A stretch of 64,000 nucleotides of DNA from Chitinophaga oryzae (GTDB lineage Bacteria > Bacteroidota > Bacteroidia > Chitinophagales > Chitinophagaceae): the NCBI RefSeq assembly GCF_012516375.2, contig NZ_CP051204.2, positions 2,666,001 through 2,730,000 of the forward strand. The letters run 5' to 3'. The position numbers and the translations under genes are program-made. Positions 1-8,335 of this stretch are shown piece by piece. Position 1 is the first letter of the stretch. Each line of letters opens with the position of its first letter. The notes beneath the pieces were generated by a model. It did no database searches, was not told where the DNA came from, and saw only the letters and a program-made list of their open reading frames with translations.

Positions 1-3
1 TTT

Positions 4-208
4 TTCTCGCAAAGCTTGCTAAGGTTTTAAGGAAGAGCGCAAAGAGCGATTGATCGCCGAAACAACTATTGGGAAAACCCGATCATGCACCAACCCGGTT
101 AAGTAAATCGGTTGATAATATAATACAGTTGGCAAAAGGTGACCTTCCGGTCTTTGCGCTCTTAATTACCTGAAAACGCGGGCAAAACCTTAGCGCGCTT
201 TGCGAGAA
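4..208. repeat. Family C palindromic element (GCAAAG words)
   Basis: Outer arms 4-28 and 184-208 pair over 25 nt with two mismatches. Inside them AAGAGCGCAAAG (33-44) pairs perfectly with CTTTGCGCTCTT (152-163). The right arm ends 1 nt before the aspartokinase stop codon, so the element forms the 3' end of that gene. The words GCAAAG and CTTTGCG recur in the element at 61.5 kb and in a short hairpin at 23.0 kb. Role unknown; termination or mRNA protection is an inference. Confidence 0.75.
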
Positions 209-209
209 G

Positions 210-1478
210 CTACTTTTTGAGCAGCCTTTGCACGGTCACTTTGGAACGTTGTTCCAGCAGCACCGTATGGTGGTTGCTGAGGTCCTCGAGGAGGCCGTCC
301 TGGTAGTAGCGTACGGTCAGCAGTTCCAGCGCTTCGTTATAGGAAATTTTAAAGTCATTATGCAGCGCCTTGATCAGCAGCTCAATCTTTTCCGGGTTGT
401 GGTCGATGCAGCAGGAGAAGGTGATGGCCCCGTTCTGCATCAGGTTGATCTTTACTTTCAGGCGATGGAACGTTTCGTAGATGTCGCTGATCTTATCTTC
501 TGTGATAAACGCATAGTCTTTGGACGTCAGCGTCAGCAGTACCTGGTTTCTTTTCAGTACGATGATGGGCGGCAGCTGGCGGACGTCTGCCTGTTCCCTG
601 ATGACGGTGCCGGGCAGGTTTTTGTCGAGAAAACATTTCACCAGCAGCGGGATCTGTTTGTTCTGCAGTGGTTTGATGGTTTTCGGGTGGATCACCTGCG
701 CACCGTAGTAAGCCATTTCAATCACTTCTCCGTAGCTGATCTCCGGAATATTGACCGTATTGGGGAACAGTTTCGGGTCGGCGTTTTTCAGGCCTTCCAC
801 GTCTTTCCAGATGGTCTGGCTTTCGGCGTCGAGCATATTGGCGAATACGGCGGCGGAATAGTCGGAGCCTTCCCGGCCCAGCGTCACGCTCTCGTTCTGG
901 TCGGTACTGCCAATGAAGCCCTGTGCAATGACGATATTGGTCTGGTTAAACAGCGGCACTACCTTTTCCGTTACCTGTTTCTGGGTAAACGCCCAGTCGA
1001 TATTGGCGTCCCGGAAGTTATCGTCTGTGCGGAACACGTCCCGGACATCCACCCAGGTATTGGATAAGCCGATGGTGTTAAAGAAGGCGCTGACGATGGC
1101 GGTGCTGAGCAATTCGCCCATGCTTACCAGCTGATCGTAATAGTAGTCATACGCCCGCAGCGGTTTTTCGCCCAGCGTCCATTCCGCTTCGGTAAAGAAC
1201 TGCTGCAGCTGCTGAAAGAGCGGATGCTCACGGTTGCCCAGCAGGGACTCGGCCACCTGGATATGCTGCTGTTCCACATTGTACAACAACTGGGCGGCTA
1301 TTTCCCTTTTACGCATGTAAAAGTTCTGCGCCACCTTTTCCAGTTCATTGGTCGTTTTTCCCATGGCAGAGATAACGATCAGGAGTTTGTCGTCCGGAAA
1401 TGACTGGACGATCTGTGCTACTTGCTTAATGCGTTCAACACTTTCTAAACTTGCGCCGCCAAACTTGAAAACCTTCAT
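210..1478 (-). CDS. lysC: Aspartate kinase
   Basis: Catalyses ATP-dependent phosphorylation of L-aspartate, the first step to lysine, threonine and methionine. The 422-residue protein opens with the kinase signature KFGGAS (residues 5-10), and has the central GREGSDYSAA substrate/nucleotide motif near 201-210 and a KDVEGL segment typical of aspartokinases. The C-terminal hundred residues are ACT-like and would carry feedback control. It is a stand-alone kinase without a fused homoserine dehydrogenase. A TTACTTTG element on the minus strand (1510-1517) is close to the -7 consensus. The 3' end abuts a family C palindrome. Which end product inhibits it cannot be read from the sequence. Confidence 0.93.
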   Translation of the reverse strand: MKVFKFGGASLESVERIKQVAQIVQSFPDDKLLIVISAMGKTTNELEKVAQNFYMRKREIAAQLLYNVEQQHIQVAESLLGNREHPLFQQLQQFFTEAEWTLGEKPLRAYDYYYDQLVSMGELLSTAIVSAFFNTIGLSNTWVDVRDVFRTDDNFRDANIDWAFTQKQVTEKVVPLFNQTNIVIAQGFIGSTDQNESVTLGREGSDYSAAVFANMLDAESQTIWKDVEGLKNADPKLFPNTVNIPEISYGEVIEMAYYGAQVIHPKTIKPLQNKQIPLLVKCFLDKNLPGTVIREQADVRQLPPIIVLKRNQVLLTLTSKDYAFITEDKISDIYETFHRLKVKINLMQNGAITFSCCIDHNPEKIELLIKALHNDFKISYNEALELLTVRYYQDGLLEDLSNHHTVLLEQRSKVTVQRLLKK

Positions 1479-1621
1479 ATGATAGTTTGTCCTTTTAAAA
1501 ATTATTTGGCAAAGTAAGGCAAGTTTAGAATTGTTTTAAAATCTGTTTACAGAGAAATGACATTTCCTTTAAAATAAGCGCTTATTCCGTTAATTTCGTC
1601 CCGGAAAACTGAAATAACGTT

Positions 1622-2632
1622 ATGAATCACAAGCAAAAGGTAATGACCCTGGATGAATTCACCATCCAGGAATTACGTAACTATCCCGGTGCCACCGGCC
1701 AGTTGTCAGGTTTACTGCGTGATATCGGTCTGGCGGCTAAAAGGGTAAATGTGGAGGTAAACAAGGCCGGTATCGCCGATATCCTGGGCGAAGCCGGAAA
1801 AACCAATGTTCAGGGGGAATCCGTAAAGAAACTCGACGAATTTGCCAACGAACAGTTTATCAACTCACTGCGCACCAGTATTTACTGCTGCGGTGTTGCT
1901 TCTGAAGAGGAAGAACACTTTATCGCCTTTAACGACGAACACTCCAAAAAATCCAAATATGTTGTATTGCTCGATCCGTTGGACGGCTCCAGCAATATTG
2001 ACGTGAATGTGTCTATCGGCACTATCTTCTCCGTGTACCGCCGCCTGTCGGCAGAAGGAGAGGAGTGCAACCTGGAGGATTTCCTGCAGCCGGGCACCCA
2101 GCAGATTGCCGCCGGTTATATCATCTACGGATCTTCCACCATGATGGTCTATGCTACCCGCCGCAGCGTGCAGGGCTTTACCCTTGATCCTTCCATCGGG
2201 GAGTTCTGCCTCTCGCACCCCAACCTGAAATGCCCGCCGGAAAGCGATATTTTCTCCGTCAACGTAGGTTACTATCACCTGTATGAAGATAAGGTACGCC
2301 AATCCATCGATCATTTTATGGCGAGAAATGAAAACGACCGTATCTACCGTCACCGTTTTGTAGGATGCATGGTAGCGGAAATACACCGTACGCTTATACA
2401 GGGAGGTATCTTCATGTACCCTGCCTTCGGCAAGTATAAATCAGGCCGTCTGCGGCTCTGCTACGAGTGTAACCCCATGTCTTTCCTCATGGAAAAAGCC
2501 GGCGGGATGTCTATGGCCAATAGCCGCCAACGCCTGCTGGAACTGAAACCGGTACAATTGCACCAGCGGGTGCCCATTTTTATCGGTTCCAAAAACATGA
2601 TGGAGACCTGGAAAGACATTATGAATAAGTAA
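1622..2632 (+). CDS. fbp: Class I fructose-1,6-bisphosphatase
   Basis: Hydrolyses fructose 1,6-bisphosphate to fructose 6-phosphate in gluconeogenesis. At 336 residues it has the usual class I length. The metal-binding signature LDPLDGSSNID lies near residues 119-129, and the sugar-phosphate segment around YRHRFVGCMVAEIHR and GGIFMYP is intact. It starts 143 nt from the divergent aspartokinase; TAATTTCG at 1591-1598 is a near match to the -7 element. The stop codon TAA is also the first part of a family A palindrome. Identification is secure from the family motifs. Confidence 0.96.
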   Translation: MNHKQKVMTLDEFTIQELRNYPGATGQLSGLLRDIGLAAKRVNVEVNKAGIADILGEAGKTNVQGESVKKLDEFANEQFINSLRTSIYCCGVASEEEEHFIAFNDEHSKKSKYVVLLDPLDGSSNIDVNVSIGTIFSVYRRLSAEGEECNLEDFLQPGTQQIAAGYIIYGSSTMMVYATRRSVQGFTLDPSIGEFCLSHPNLKCPPESDIFSVNVGYYHLYEDKVRQSIDHFMARNENDRIYRHRFVGCMVAEIHRTLIQGGIFMYPAFGKYKSGRLRLCYECNPMSFLMEKAGGMSMANSRQRLLELKPVQLHQRVPIFIGSKNMMETWKDIMNK

Positions 2633-2732
2633 TTACGAATTACGAATTGAGGGCTGTCTTAGGGAAGGTTACTTAGTAACTGCCTCATAAGACAGCCCTC
2701 AATTCGTAATTCGTAATTCGTAATTCGTAATT
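2631..2732. repeat. Family A palindromic element, copy 1
   Basis: A perfect 31-bp inverted repeat (2631-2661 with 2688-2718) encloses a 26-nt loop that has its own stem, GTTACT/AGTAAC. The outer arms are direct repeats of the 7-mer TTACGAA, and two further copies run on to 2732 on the right side only. The arm core GAGGGCTGTCTTA and the loop start GGAAGGTTAC recur at 21 kb. The left arm begins inside the fbp stop codon. Confidence 0.85.
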
Positions 2733-2786
2733 TTGGTACAGCGCTTGCTTACAGGCTGTTAGTTATCATTATTAACCATCAATTTT

Positions 2787-3275
2787 ATGTCCATTTTGAA
2801 AAGCCGCAGTGTCCTTGTATTACTGCTCGCCATGTTTGCCGCATTCCAGGTAAGCGCGTGTTCACGTGCCACCAGCCGCGCAGACAGCACCGCAACAGGA
2901 GGAAGTCTCGACGAACAGATCCTCTATTACACCAACAAATTCCGTCAATCCAAAGGACTGAAACCGTTGCAGCTGGATGAAACCATCAGCCAGCAGGCGC
3001 GCCGCCACAGCCGCGATATGGCTAACGGCAGCACCGGTTTCGGGCACGAAGGTTTTGAAGACCGTGTGGCCTACATCACCAAAAAAATGGGCCGGGTAGG
3101 CGCCGCCGCTGAAAACGTGGCCTATGGCACCCTCGACGCCCAGGCCGTGGTGGATGGCTGGATCAAAAGCCCAGGCCACCGGCGCAATATGCTGGGGGAC
3201 TATAACATGATCGGCATAGGCACCGCCGGTAAAGGAAGAATTACCTTCTTTACACAAGTGTTTATTAAACACTAA
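2787..3275 (+). CDS. CAP-domain lipoprotein
   Basis: A 162-residue exported protein of the CAP/SCP superfamily. The N-terminus is a lipoprotein signal peptide with a lipobox ending at Cys25 (QVSAC), so it is probably membrane-anchored outside the cytoplasm. The CAP core follows: a helix with LQLDETISQQARRHS, then GFGHEG, AENVAYG, and the closing SPGHRRNML signature. Its His and Glu residues match the proposed CAP cavity ligands. Function in bacteria is poorly defined; nuclease, lipid-binding or cell-wall roles have been suggested for relatives. It stands alone between two palindromic elements. Confidence 0.9.
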   Translation: MSILKSRSVLVLLLAMFAAFQVSACSRATSRADSTATGGSLDEQILYYTNKFRQSKGLKPLQLDETISQQARRHSRDMANGSTGFGHEGFEDRVAYITKKMGRVGAAAENVAYGTLDAQAVVDGWIKSPGHRRNMLGDYNMIGIGTAGKGRITFFTQVFIKH

Positions 3276-3283
3276 CTGAATTA

Positions 3284-3464
3284 CAGATTTTGGGATTTAT
3301 GGATTTTCGAATTTTTGGATTTCGGGATTGAAAGCGCGGAATCCGATTTTTATTTTAATAATCAAATATTTAGATATTTAAATATTAAATAAAAAGCGAT
3401 TTCCGGGTGTTTATGATCCAAACCCCAAAATTCGAAAATCCGTAAATCCCAAAATCCGTAAATC
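3284..3464. repeat. Family B palindromic element, copy 1
   Basis: Arms 3286-3315 and 3427-3456 pair over 30 nt with one mismatch, built from GATTTATGG/GATTTTGGG words. Between them is an AT-rich inner region with ATTTAGATATTTAAATATT-like words. It fills the gap between the CAP gene and the ABC ATPase gene. Confidence 0.75.
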
Positions 3465-3481
3465 TTTTATAATTTGGTGGC

Positions 3482-4246
3482 ATGGAAAAGAACAAGATCA
3501 TTGAGGTGAGGAACCTGGTGAAAAAATACGGGGAATTCACCGCAGTAAAGGGAATCAGCTTTGACGTGTACGAACATGAGATATTCGGCCTGTTGGGCCC
3601 TAACGGCGCCGGGAAGTCCACCACCCTTGAGATCATTGAAACATTACGCGAAAAAACGGAAGGCCAGGTGACCGTCGGCGGATTCGACCTGGACACCGCT
3701 CCCAACGATATTAAGAAAATCATCGGCGTACAGCTGCAAAGCTCCGGCTACTATCCCGGGCTGAACCTCGTGGAACTCATCGAGATGTTCGGCGGCCTGT
3801 ACAACCAGCCGGTGCAACCCATCGAACTGCTGCGCCTCTTCAACCTGGAAGACAAAGCAAAAGCAAAATACAAGGAACTCTCCGGTGGCCAGAAACAACG
3901 TTTTTCTATCGCCACTACCCTGATCAATAAGCCACGCATCATCTTCCTCGACGAGCCCACTACCGGCCTCGATCCGCAGGCAAGACGCAATCTGTGGGAC
4001 CTGATCCTGCAGGTACGGGCACAGGGCACCACCGTAGTGATCACCACCCACTATATGGATGAAGCTGAATTCCTGTGCGACCGCTGCGCCATCGTGGACA
4101 GCGGACAGGTGATCGCCATCGATTCGCCCGACGCCCTCATCGATAACCTCGTATCCAAAGGGTTCGAGCGTAGCAAAGAAGTGAAGAAAGCCAACCTGGA
4201 AGATGTGTTTATCCATCTTACGGGAAAAGATCTTCGCGAGTCTTAA
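3482..4246 (+). CDS. ABC transporter ATP-binding protein
   Basis: A 254-residue ATPase of the ABC-2/drug-export type. Walker A GPNGAGKST is at 39-47, the LSGGQ signature at 133-137, Walker B IIFLDEPTTGLD at 153-164, and the H-loop is in ITTHYMDEAE. It hydrolyses ATP to drive a separate membrane subunit, but no permease gene lies next to it. Twelve bases downstream is a YfiT-type gene, then a Nudix gene, all on the same strand, suggesting one transcript. The substrate cannot be inferred. It is shorter than many ABC-2 ATPases, with little C-terminal extension. Confidence 0.92.
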   Translation: MEKNKIIEVRNLVKKYGEFTAVKGISFDVYEHEIFGLLGPNGAGKSTTLEIIETLREKTEGQVTVGGFDLDTAPNDIKKIIGVQLQSSGYYPGLNLVELIEMFGGLYNQPVQPIELLRLFNLEDKAKAKYKELSGGQKQRFSIATTLINKPRIIFLDEPTTGLDPQARRNLWDLILQVRAQGTTVVITTHYMDEAEFLCDRCAIVDSGQVIAIDSPDALIDNLVSKGFERSKEVKKANLEDVFIHLTGKDLRES

Positions 4247-4257
4247 TAAACCCGCTT

Positions 4258-4785
4258 ATGGAAGCATTACAATATCCTATTGGTCGTTTTGAACCGCTGC
4301 CGGATTATAGTCCCGCTATGCTGCGGGAATATATCAACGATATCCGCGACCTGCCCACCCTGGTGGAAATGGCCGTGCAAAACCTGGACGCTTTCCAGCT
4401 GCAGAAGCCCTACCGGCCCGGCGGCTGGAATATAACTCAGGTGGTACATCACCTGGCAGACAGCCATATCAATGCTATTACCCGCATGAAAATGGCGCTG
4501 ACAGAAGAAAAACCTATTATTAAACCATACGATGAAGCCGCATGGGCCGAACTGGAAGACGTGAAAAACACACCCATCAATGTGTCCATCACGCTGCTGC
4601 ACGCCCTGCACACCCGTTGGGCCAACCTCATGGAACGCCTGACACCCGAACAATGGGAACGTTCTTTCATCCACCCGGAACATGGCCGGCGCTTTAATAT
4701 GAAAACCGTGGCCGCCAATTATGCCTGGCACGGAAAGCACCACCTCGGCCATATACAGGGACTGAAGGAACGCATGAACTGGTAA
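4258..4785 (+). CDS. YfiT/BstA-type DinB-fold metalloprotein
   Basis: 175 residues with the DinB four-helix fold of the YfiT family. The metal-binding histidines are visible in HHLADSH (about residues 64-70) and HGKHHLGHIQG near the C-terminus. Family members are putative metal-dependent hydrolases or transferases, and some act as bacillithiol S-transferases. A bacillithiol biosynthesis gene (bshB1) lies at 20.3 kb, which supports a thiol-transfer or detoxification role, but that is inference. It sits between the ABC ATPase and Nudix genes with gaps of 11 and 9 nt. Confidence 0.88.
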   Translation: MEALQYPIGRFEPLPDYSPAMLREYINDIRDLPTLVEMAVQNLDAFQLQKPYRPGGWNITQVVHHLADSHINAITRMKMALTEEKPIIKPYDEAAWAELEDVKNTPINVSITLLHALHTRWANLMERLTPEQWERSFIHPEHGRRFNMKTVAANYAWHGKHHLGHIQGLKERMNW

Positions 4786-4794
4786 AGTATTATT

Positions 4795-5352
4795 ATGAAT
4801 ATGGACTGGAAACTGCTGTCGTCTGAATATCTTTTCAAAGACGATTGGTTAACCGCGCGTAAAGACAAATGCATTACCCCGCAGGGGACCATTGTAGAGC
4901 CTTACTACGTACTGGAATACAACGACTGGGTAAATGCCGTAGCCCTCACGGAAGACGGGCAGGTGATCATGATCCGCCAGTACCGGCAGGGGATCGGTCA
5001 AACGCTGCTGGAAATTCCCGGTGGCACTATGGACGCTACCGACCCCTCTCCGGAATTTGCCATGGAACGTGAACTGCTGGAAGAAACCGGCTATGAATTC
5101 AGTGAATTGATATCGCTGGGAAAGGTGGCTGCCAATACGGCCTCCAGTAACAACTACACGCATATGTTCCTCGCTACCGGCGGCCGTAAAGTGAAAGAAC
5201 AACAGCTGGACCACAACGAAGAAATTGAAGTGGTGCTGATGTCTGTTCCCGAAGTGCAGCAGCTGATACTGGACAACAAAATTGTCCACAGCCTGCATGT
5301 GACCGGCCTCTGTTACGCGCTGATGCACATGGGACGTATGGAAATGAAATAA
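4795..5352 (+). CDS. Nudix hydrolase, ADP-ribose pyrophosphatase-like
   Basis: 185 residues with a Nudix box that starts GGTMDATD and ends RELLEETGY (about residues 81-105), the RELLEE part holding the metal-binding glutamates. The box is a few residues longer before the REXXEE part than the minimal pattern, as in ADP-sugar hydrolases of the NudF/YffH type. It probably cleaves ADP-ribose or a related nucleoside diphosphate derivative. A second in-frame ATG lies two codons in. The stop codon directly abuts that of folC on the other strand, leaving no room for a terminator. Confidence 0.9.
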   Translation: MNMDWKLLSSEYLFKDDWLTARKDKCITPQGTIVEPYYVLEYNDWVNAVALTEDGQVIMIRQYRQGIGQTLLEIPGGTMDATDPSPEFAMERELLEETGYEFSELISLGKVAANTASSNNYTHMFLATGGRKVKEQQLDHNEEIEVVLMSVPEVQQLILDNKIVHSLHVTGLCYALMHMGRMEMK

Positions 5353-6642
5353 TTACATCGCTTCTGCCACGATAAAGAAACTGCCGCATACCAGGATCAT
5401 GTCTTCCGGTCTGGCATGTTGCCGCGCCGCCTGCAACGCCGCCTGTACGGACTCGTAGGGGCGGCCCTGCAGTCCGTGCCGCGCCGCCATCTCTGCCAGC
5501 GCTACTTCGTCCAGCGCCCGCGGTATCTGGGCCCGGCAGAAATAATAGATAGCCGTGGCCGGGAACAGCGGCAACACATTATCCACCTCTTTATCTTTTA
5601 CAAAACCGGTGACAATATGCAGCTGCTGGTAGTTGACATGCTCCAGCTGCTGTACCACTTCGCGGATGCCGGCTTCATTATGCCCTACATCCATTACCGT
5701 GAGCGGCTTTTCGCCGACTACTTCCCAGCGGCCCCGCAGCCCTGTCAGCTTGCGCACATGCGATAACGCCGCCAGCACATGGTCCCACGTAATATGCCAG
5801 CCCTGCTGCTGCAGCACCTTTACGGCCGACAACACGCCCATCACATTTTTTTCCTGGTATTGCCCGCTTAGGTCCAGCCGGATATGATGCATGGCCCCTT
5901 TTCGTGTATCCAGTAACGTTAGCTCAAGATGATTGTCTTTGATGATACTGCCGTCCACCATCCATTCCTGGTCAGCAAAGTGGACAGGGGAGCCGGTTTC
6001 GGCAGCCTTTTCGCGGAACACCCATTGTATTTCGGATTGTGTCTCGCTGATCACTACCGGTACGCCGGGTTTGATAATGCCGGCTTTTTCGGATGCGATC
6101 AGGGGAAGGGTATCGCCTAGGATATTTTTATGGTCAAAGCTGATATTGGTGATGACAGACAGCTCCGGCGTAATTACGTTCGTGCTGTCGAGCCGGCCGC
6201 CCAGTCCTACTTCTATGACCGCGATGTCCACTTTCTCCTGGGCGAAATACTGGAAGGCCATGGCTACAGTCAGCTCGAAAAAGGAAGGCGAAATGCTTTC
6301 AATGAACGGCCGCATGTTGTTGGTGAAGTTCACCACAAAGTCCTCCGGCGCTACCTGCCCGTTGATCCGGATACGCTCGCGGAAGTCCAGCAGGTGAGGG
6401 GAAGTGTACAGGCCGGTCTTATAACCCGCCTGTTGCAGGATGGCGGCCAGCATGTGGCTGGTAGAGCCTTTGCCGTTAGTCCCGGCAACGTGTATGGTTT
6501 TAAAAGTATGCTGCGGATGGTTGAGCTGTTGTAATAAAGCGACCGTATTATGCAGGTCTGTTTTATAAGCGCTGGCCCCTACTTTGGTAAACATGGGCAG
6601 TTGCCCGTAGAGATAGTCCAGTGCTTCCTGATATGCATTCAT
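5353..6642 (-). CDS. folC: Folylpolyglutamate / dihydrofolate synthase
   Basis: A 429-residue Mur-ligase-fold enzyme that adds glutamate to folates and probably makes dihydrofolate from dihydropteroate. The P-loop GTNGKGSTSHM lies near residues 54-64, followed by the YTSPHLLDFRERI segment and the ITNISFDHKNILGDT motif typical of FolC. Length and motif order fit the bifunctional enzyme. It ends tail to tail with the Nudix gene and starts 9 nt from the stop codon of the upstream DUF5723-like gene, so the two are probably co-transcribed. Confidence 0.95.
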   Translation of the reverse strand: MNAYQEALDYLYGQLPMFTKVGASAYKTDLHNTVALLQQLNHPQHTFKTIHVAGTNGKGSTSHMLAAILQQAGYKTGLYTSPHLLDFRERIRINGQVAPEDFVVNFTNNMRPFIESISPSFFELTVAMAFQYFAQEKVDIAVIEVGLGGRLDSTNVITPELSVITNISFDHKNILGDTLPLIASEKAGIIKPGVPVVISETQSEIQWVFREKAAETGSPVHFADQEWMVDGSIIKDNHLELTLLDTRKGAMHHIRLDLSGQYQEKNVMGVLSAVKVLQQQGWHITWDHVLAALSHVRKLTGLRGRWEVVGEKPLTVMDVGHNEAGIREVVQQLEHVNYQQLHIVTGFVKDKEVDNVLPLFPATAIYYFCRAQIPRALDEVALAEMAARHGLQGRPYESVQAALQAARQHARPEDMILVCGSFFIVAEAM

Positions 6643-6651
6643 AAAGGTAAA

Positions 6652-8100
6652 TTAAAAATTTACCGGGCATCCCAGCTGGCCTTTGTTTTTGTTGCCTTTA
6701 CCCAACATGCCCGGATTGATCCGCAAAGCTACGAAAGCATCCGTATGGTTGATGCGATGTTGGAAAAGCGTGGTAAAAAGGCTGTAAGATCCCAGTACCA
6801 ACGGGCCGATACGAAAGCCTGCCCCTACATCCGCCTGTCCGTTGTGGTTCACTACAAACGGCATATAGGCGCCGAACAGTTCGGTTTCGTACCGTGGTGT
6901 AATTAACACCTGGGTCATGGCATATGTTCTCGCCAGCCCGTTTTTTCCTGCGTTCAGTGCAATGATGGCGTTGGCGCTTACAAAAAAGCGGCCGTTGATA
7001 TTATAATCGCCCATCAGCTGAAGAGAGGCGGGCAAGGCCATCACGAAGCTGCTGTCATCGCCGGGGATAGGCGTGAAATAGCGGTTTAACCGTGTAGAGT
7101 ATTGTTTCAGGCTCTCGTTGTCTTTGTAGGTGATCTCATTGGGGTTGATGTCCTGTTTCCGGAGATCGAGATCGGTGTTATTGGCGCCTTTCCGGTATTT
7201 AATCCTGCCGATATCGTTGAGCGATAAGCCGAGACGGAATTTATACTCATCGGCATCGGTGCCTTCGAACTGGCCGAAGCCGCCGTTGTCGGGACGGTAC
7301 TCATAGATAACGCCGAGGTCGAAGCCTGCGCCGTTGTTATGAAAGAGCTGGAGGTTGCGGGTGTATGGTTTCTGCCAGTGGTCCAGTTCTTCACTGTAGG
7401 CATACCGCAGGGTGCCGCTGGTGATATCTCCGTTGCGTCTGTCGTTGAGGACAAAGCTGGCGTTGGCCACCTGGGCGTAGCCGGCGGCGATGCCGCTCAG
7501 CAGTTTTACCGTTACGCCGGCTTTCCAGCGGCTGGTATAACCTTCATGGATGGTACGGGCGTAGCTGAAGCCCAGCTCATTCCAGATATGTGCGCCTACG
7601 CCCACTTTTTCAATATTGAGATTTTTACCACGGTATTGGATGTTGGGATAGTCGTTGCCGAAGAAGTTGGCCAGCGGCGTGGGCAGATTGCCGCCGCTGG
7701 CGCTGGCGCGCACGCGCCATATAAAAGACACGGATTGTTTTTCGTCGATAGCGTATAACACGGAAGGCATCACTATTTCAGCCATGCCCCATCCGTTCTG
7801 GCGGCGGTTGGCGGCGGTGTCCAGGAAATAGTCCTGGTTGCGCACCCATTTGTTGCGGGGAGGCGGATTAAACAGGATGGACTTGGGTACCTTCATGTAG
7901 GTGTTGCCCCCTTTCACATCGGCGCCGATAATGTTTACGTCCCATTTGTAACGATAGCCTGCCGCGCTGGCAGGATTGGAAATTACTCCGTGGATACCGG
8001 CATAGTTGCTGGTATTGTAGCCGGGAAATGTCTGGGCCACGGCGGCGTATGCCGGCCATAAAAACAAAACAGTGCTGAACAGGATTCGGTGCATTCTCAT
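6652..8100 (-). CDS. DUF5723-like outer-membrane protein
   Basis: A 482-residue secreted protein. It has a signal peptide ending near AVAQ (residues 20-23), then the NPASAAGYRYKWDVN segment seen in the Bacteroidota DUF5723 family, and alternating hydrophobic/aromatic strands to a C-terminus VNF, as expected for an outer-membrane beta-barrel ending in an aromatic residue. Function is unknown; gliding or surface roles have been suggested for barrels of this general kind, but nothing here proves it. It precedes folC with a 9-nt gap and is separated from tonB by a family B element. Confidence 0.75.
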   Translation of the reverse strand: MRMHRILFSTVLFLWPAYAAVAQTFPGYNTSNYAGIHGVISNPASAAGYRYKWDVNIIGADVKGGNTYMKVPKSILFNPPPRNKWVRNQDYFLDTAANRRQNGWGMAEIVMPSVLYAIDEKQSVSFIWRVRASASGGNLPTPLANFFGNDYPNIQYRGKNLNIEKVGVGAHIWNELGFSYARTIHEGYTSRWKAGVTVKLLSGIAAGYAQVANASFVLNDRRNGDITSGTLRYAYSEELDHWQKPYTRNLQLFHNNGAGFDLGVIYEYRPDNGGFGQFEGTDADEYKFRLGLSLNDIGRIKYRKGANNTDLDLRKQDINPNEITYKDNESLKQYSTRLNRYFTPIPGDDSSFVMALPASLQLMGDYNINGRFFVSANAIIALNAGKNGLARTYAMTQVLITPRYETELFGAYMPFVVNHNGQADVGAGFRIGPLVLGSYSLFTTLFQHRINHTDAFVALRINPGMLGKGNKNKGQLGCPVNF

Positions 8101-8134
8101 CGTTGGCTAATAAAAAAAGACAGGTTTCTCAAAA

Positions 8135-8332
8135 AGATTTATGGACTTACGGATTTATGGATTTATGGATTTGCTGATTGTAACTACATGGGAAATTCTT
8201 TTTTGATCATGTCACAGCTCCAATCAAAAAATTCACAAATCAGAAAATCCGTAAATCTTTTTTGATCTCGTGACAGCTCCAATCAAAAAATTCACTAATC
8301 AAAAATCACAAAATCCGTAAATCCGTAAATGG
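8135..8332. repeat. Family B element, copy 2, with internal direct duplication
   Basis: The left side carries GATTTATGGACTTACGG-type words and the right side their complements ending AAATCCGTAAATCCGTAAAT. The right half contains a direct duplication of about 60 nt: 8198-8256 and 8257-8322 both begin CTTTTTTGATC and share CACAGCTCCAATCAAAAAATTCAC-like blocks with small differences. It fills the gap between tonB and the DUF5723-like gene. Confidence 0.75.
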
Positions 8333-8335
8333 TCG

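Noticed and set aside
2631..2732. Insertion sequence with terminal inverted repeats
   Set aside because: The inverted repeat encloses only 26 nt and no transposase; no target-site duplication is evident. A non-autonomous element remains possible and is discussed as such.
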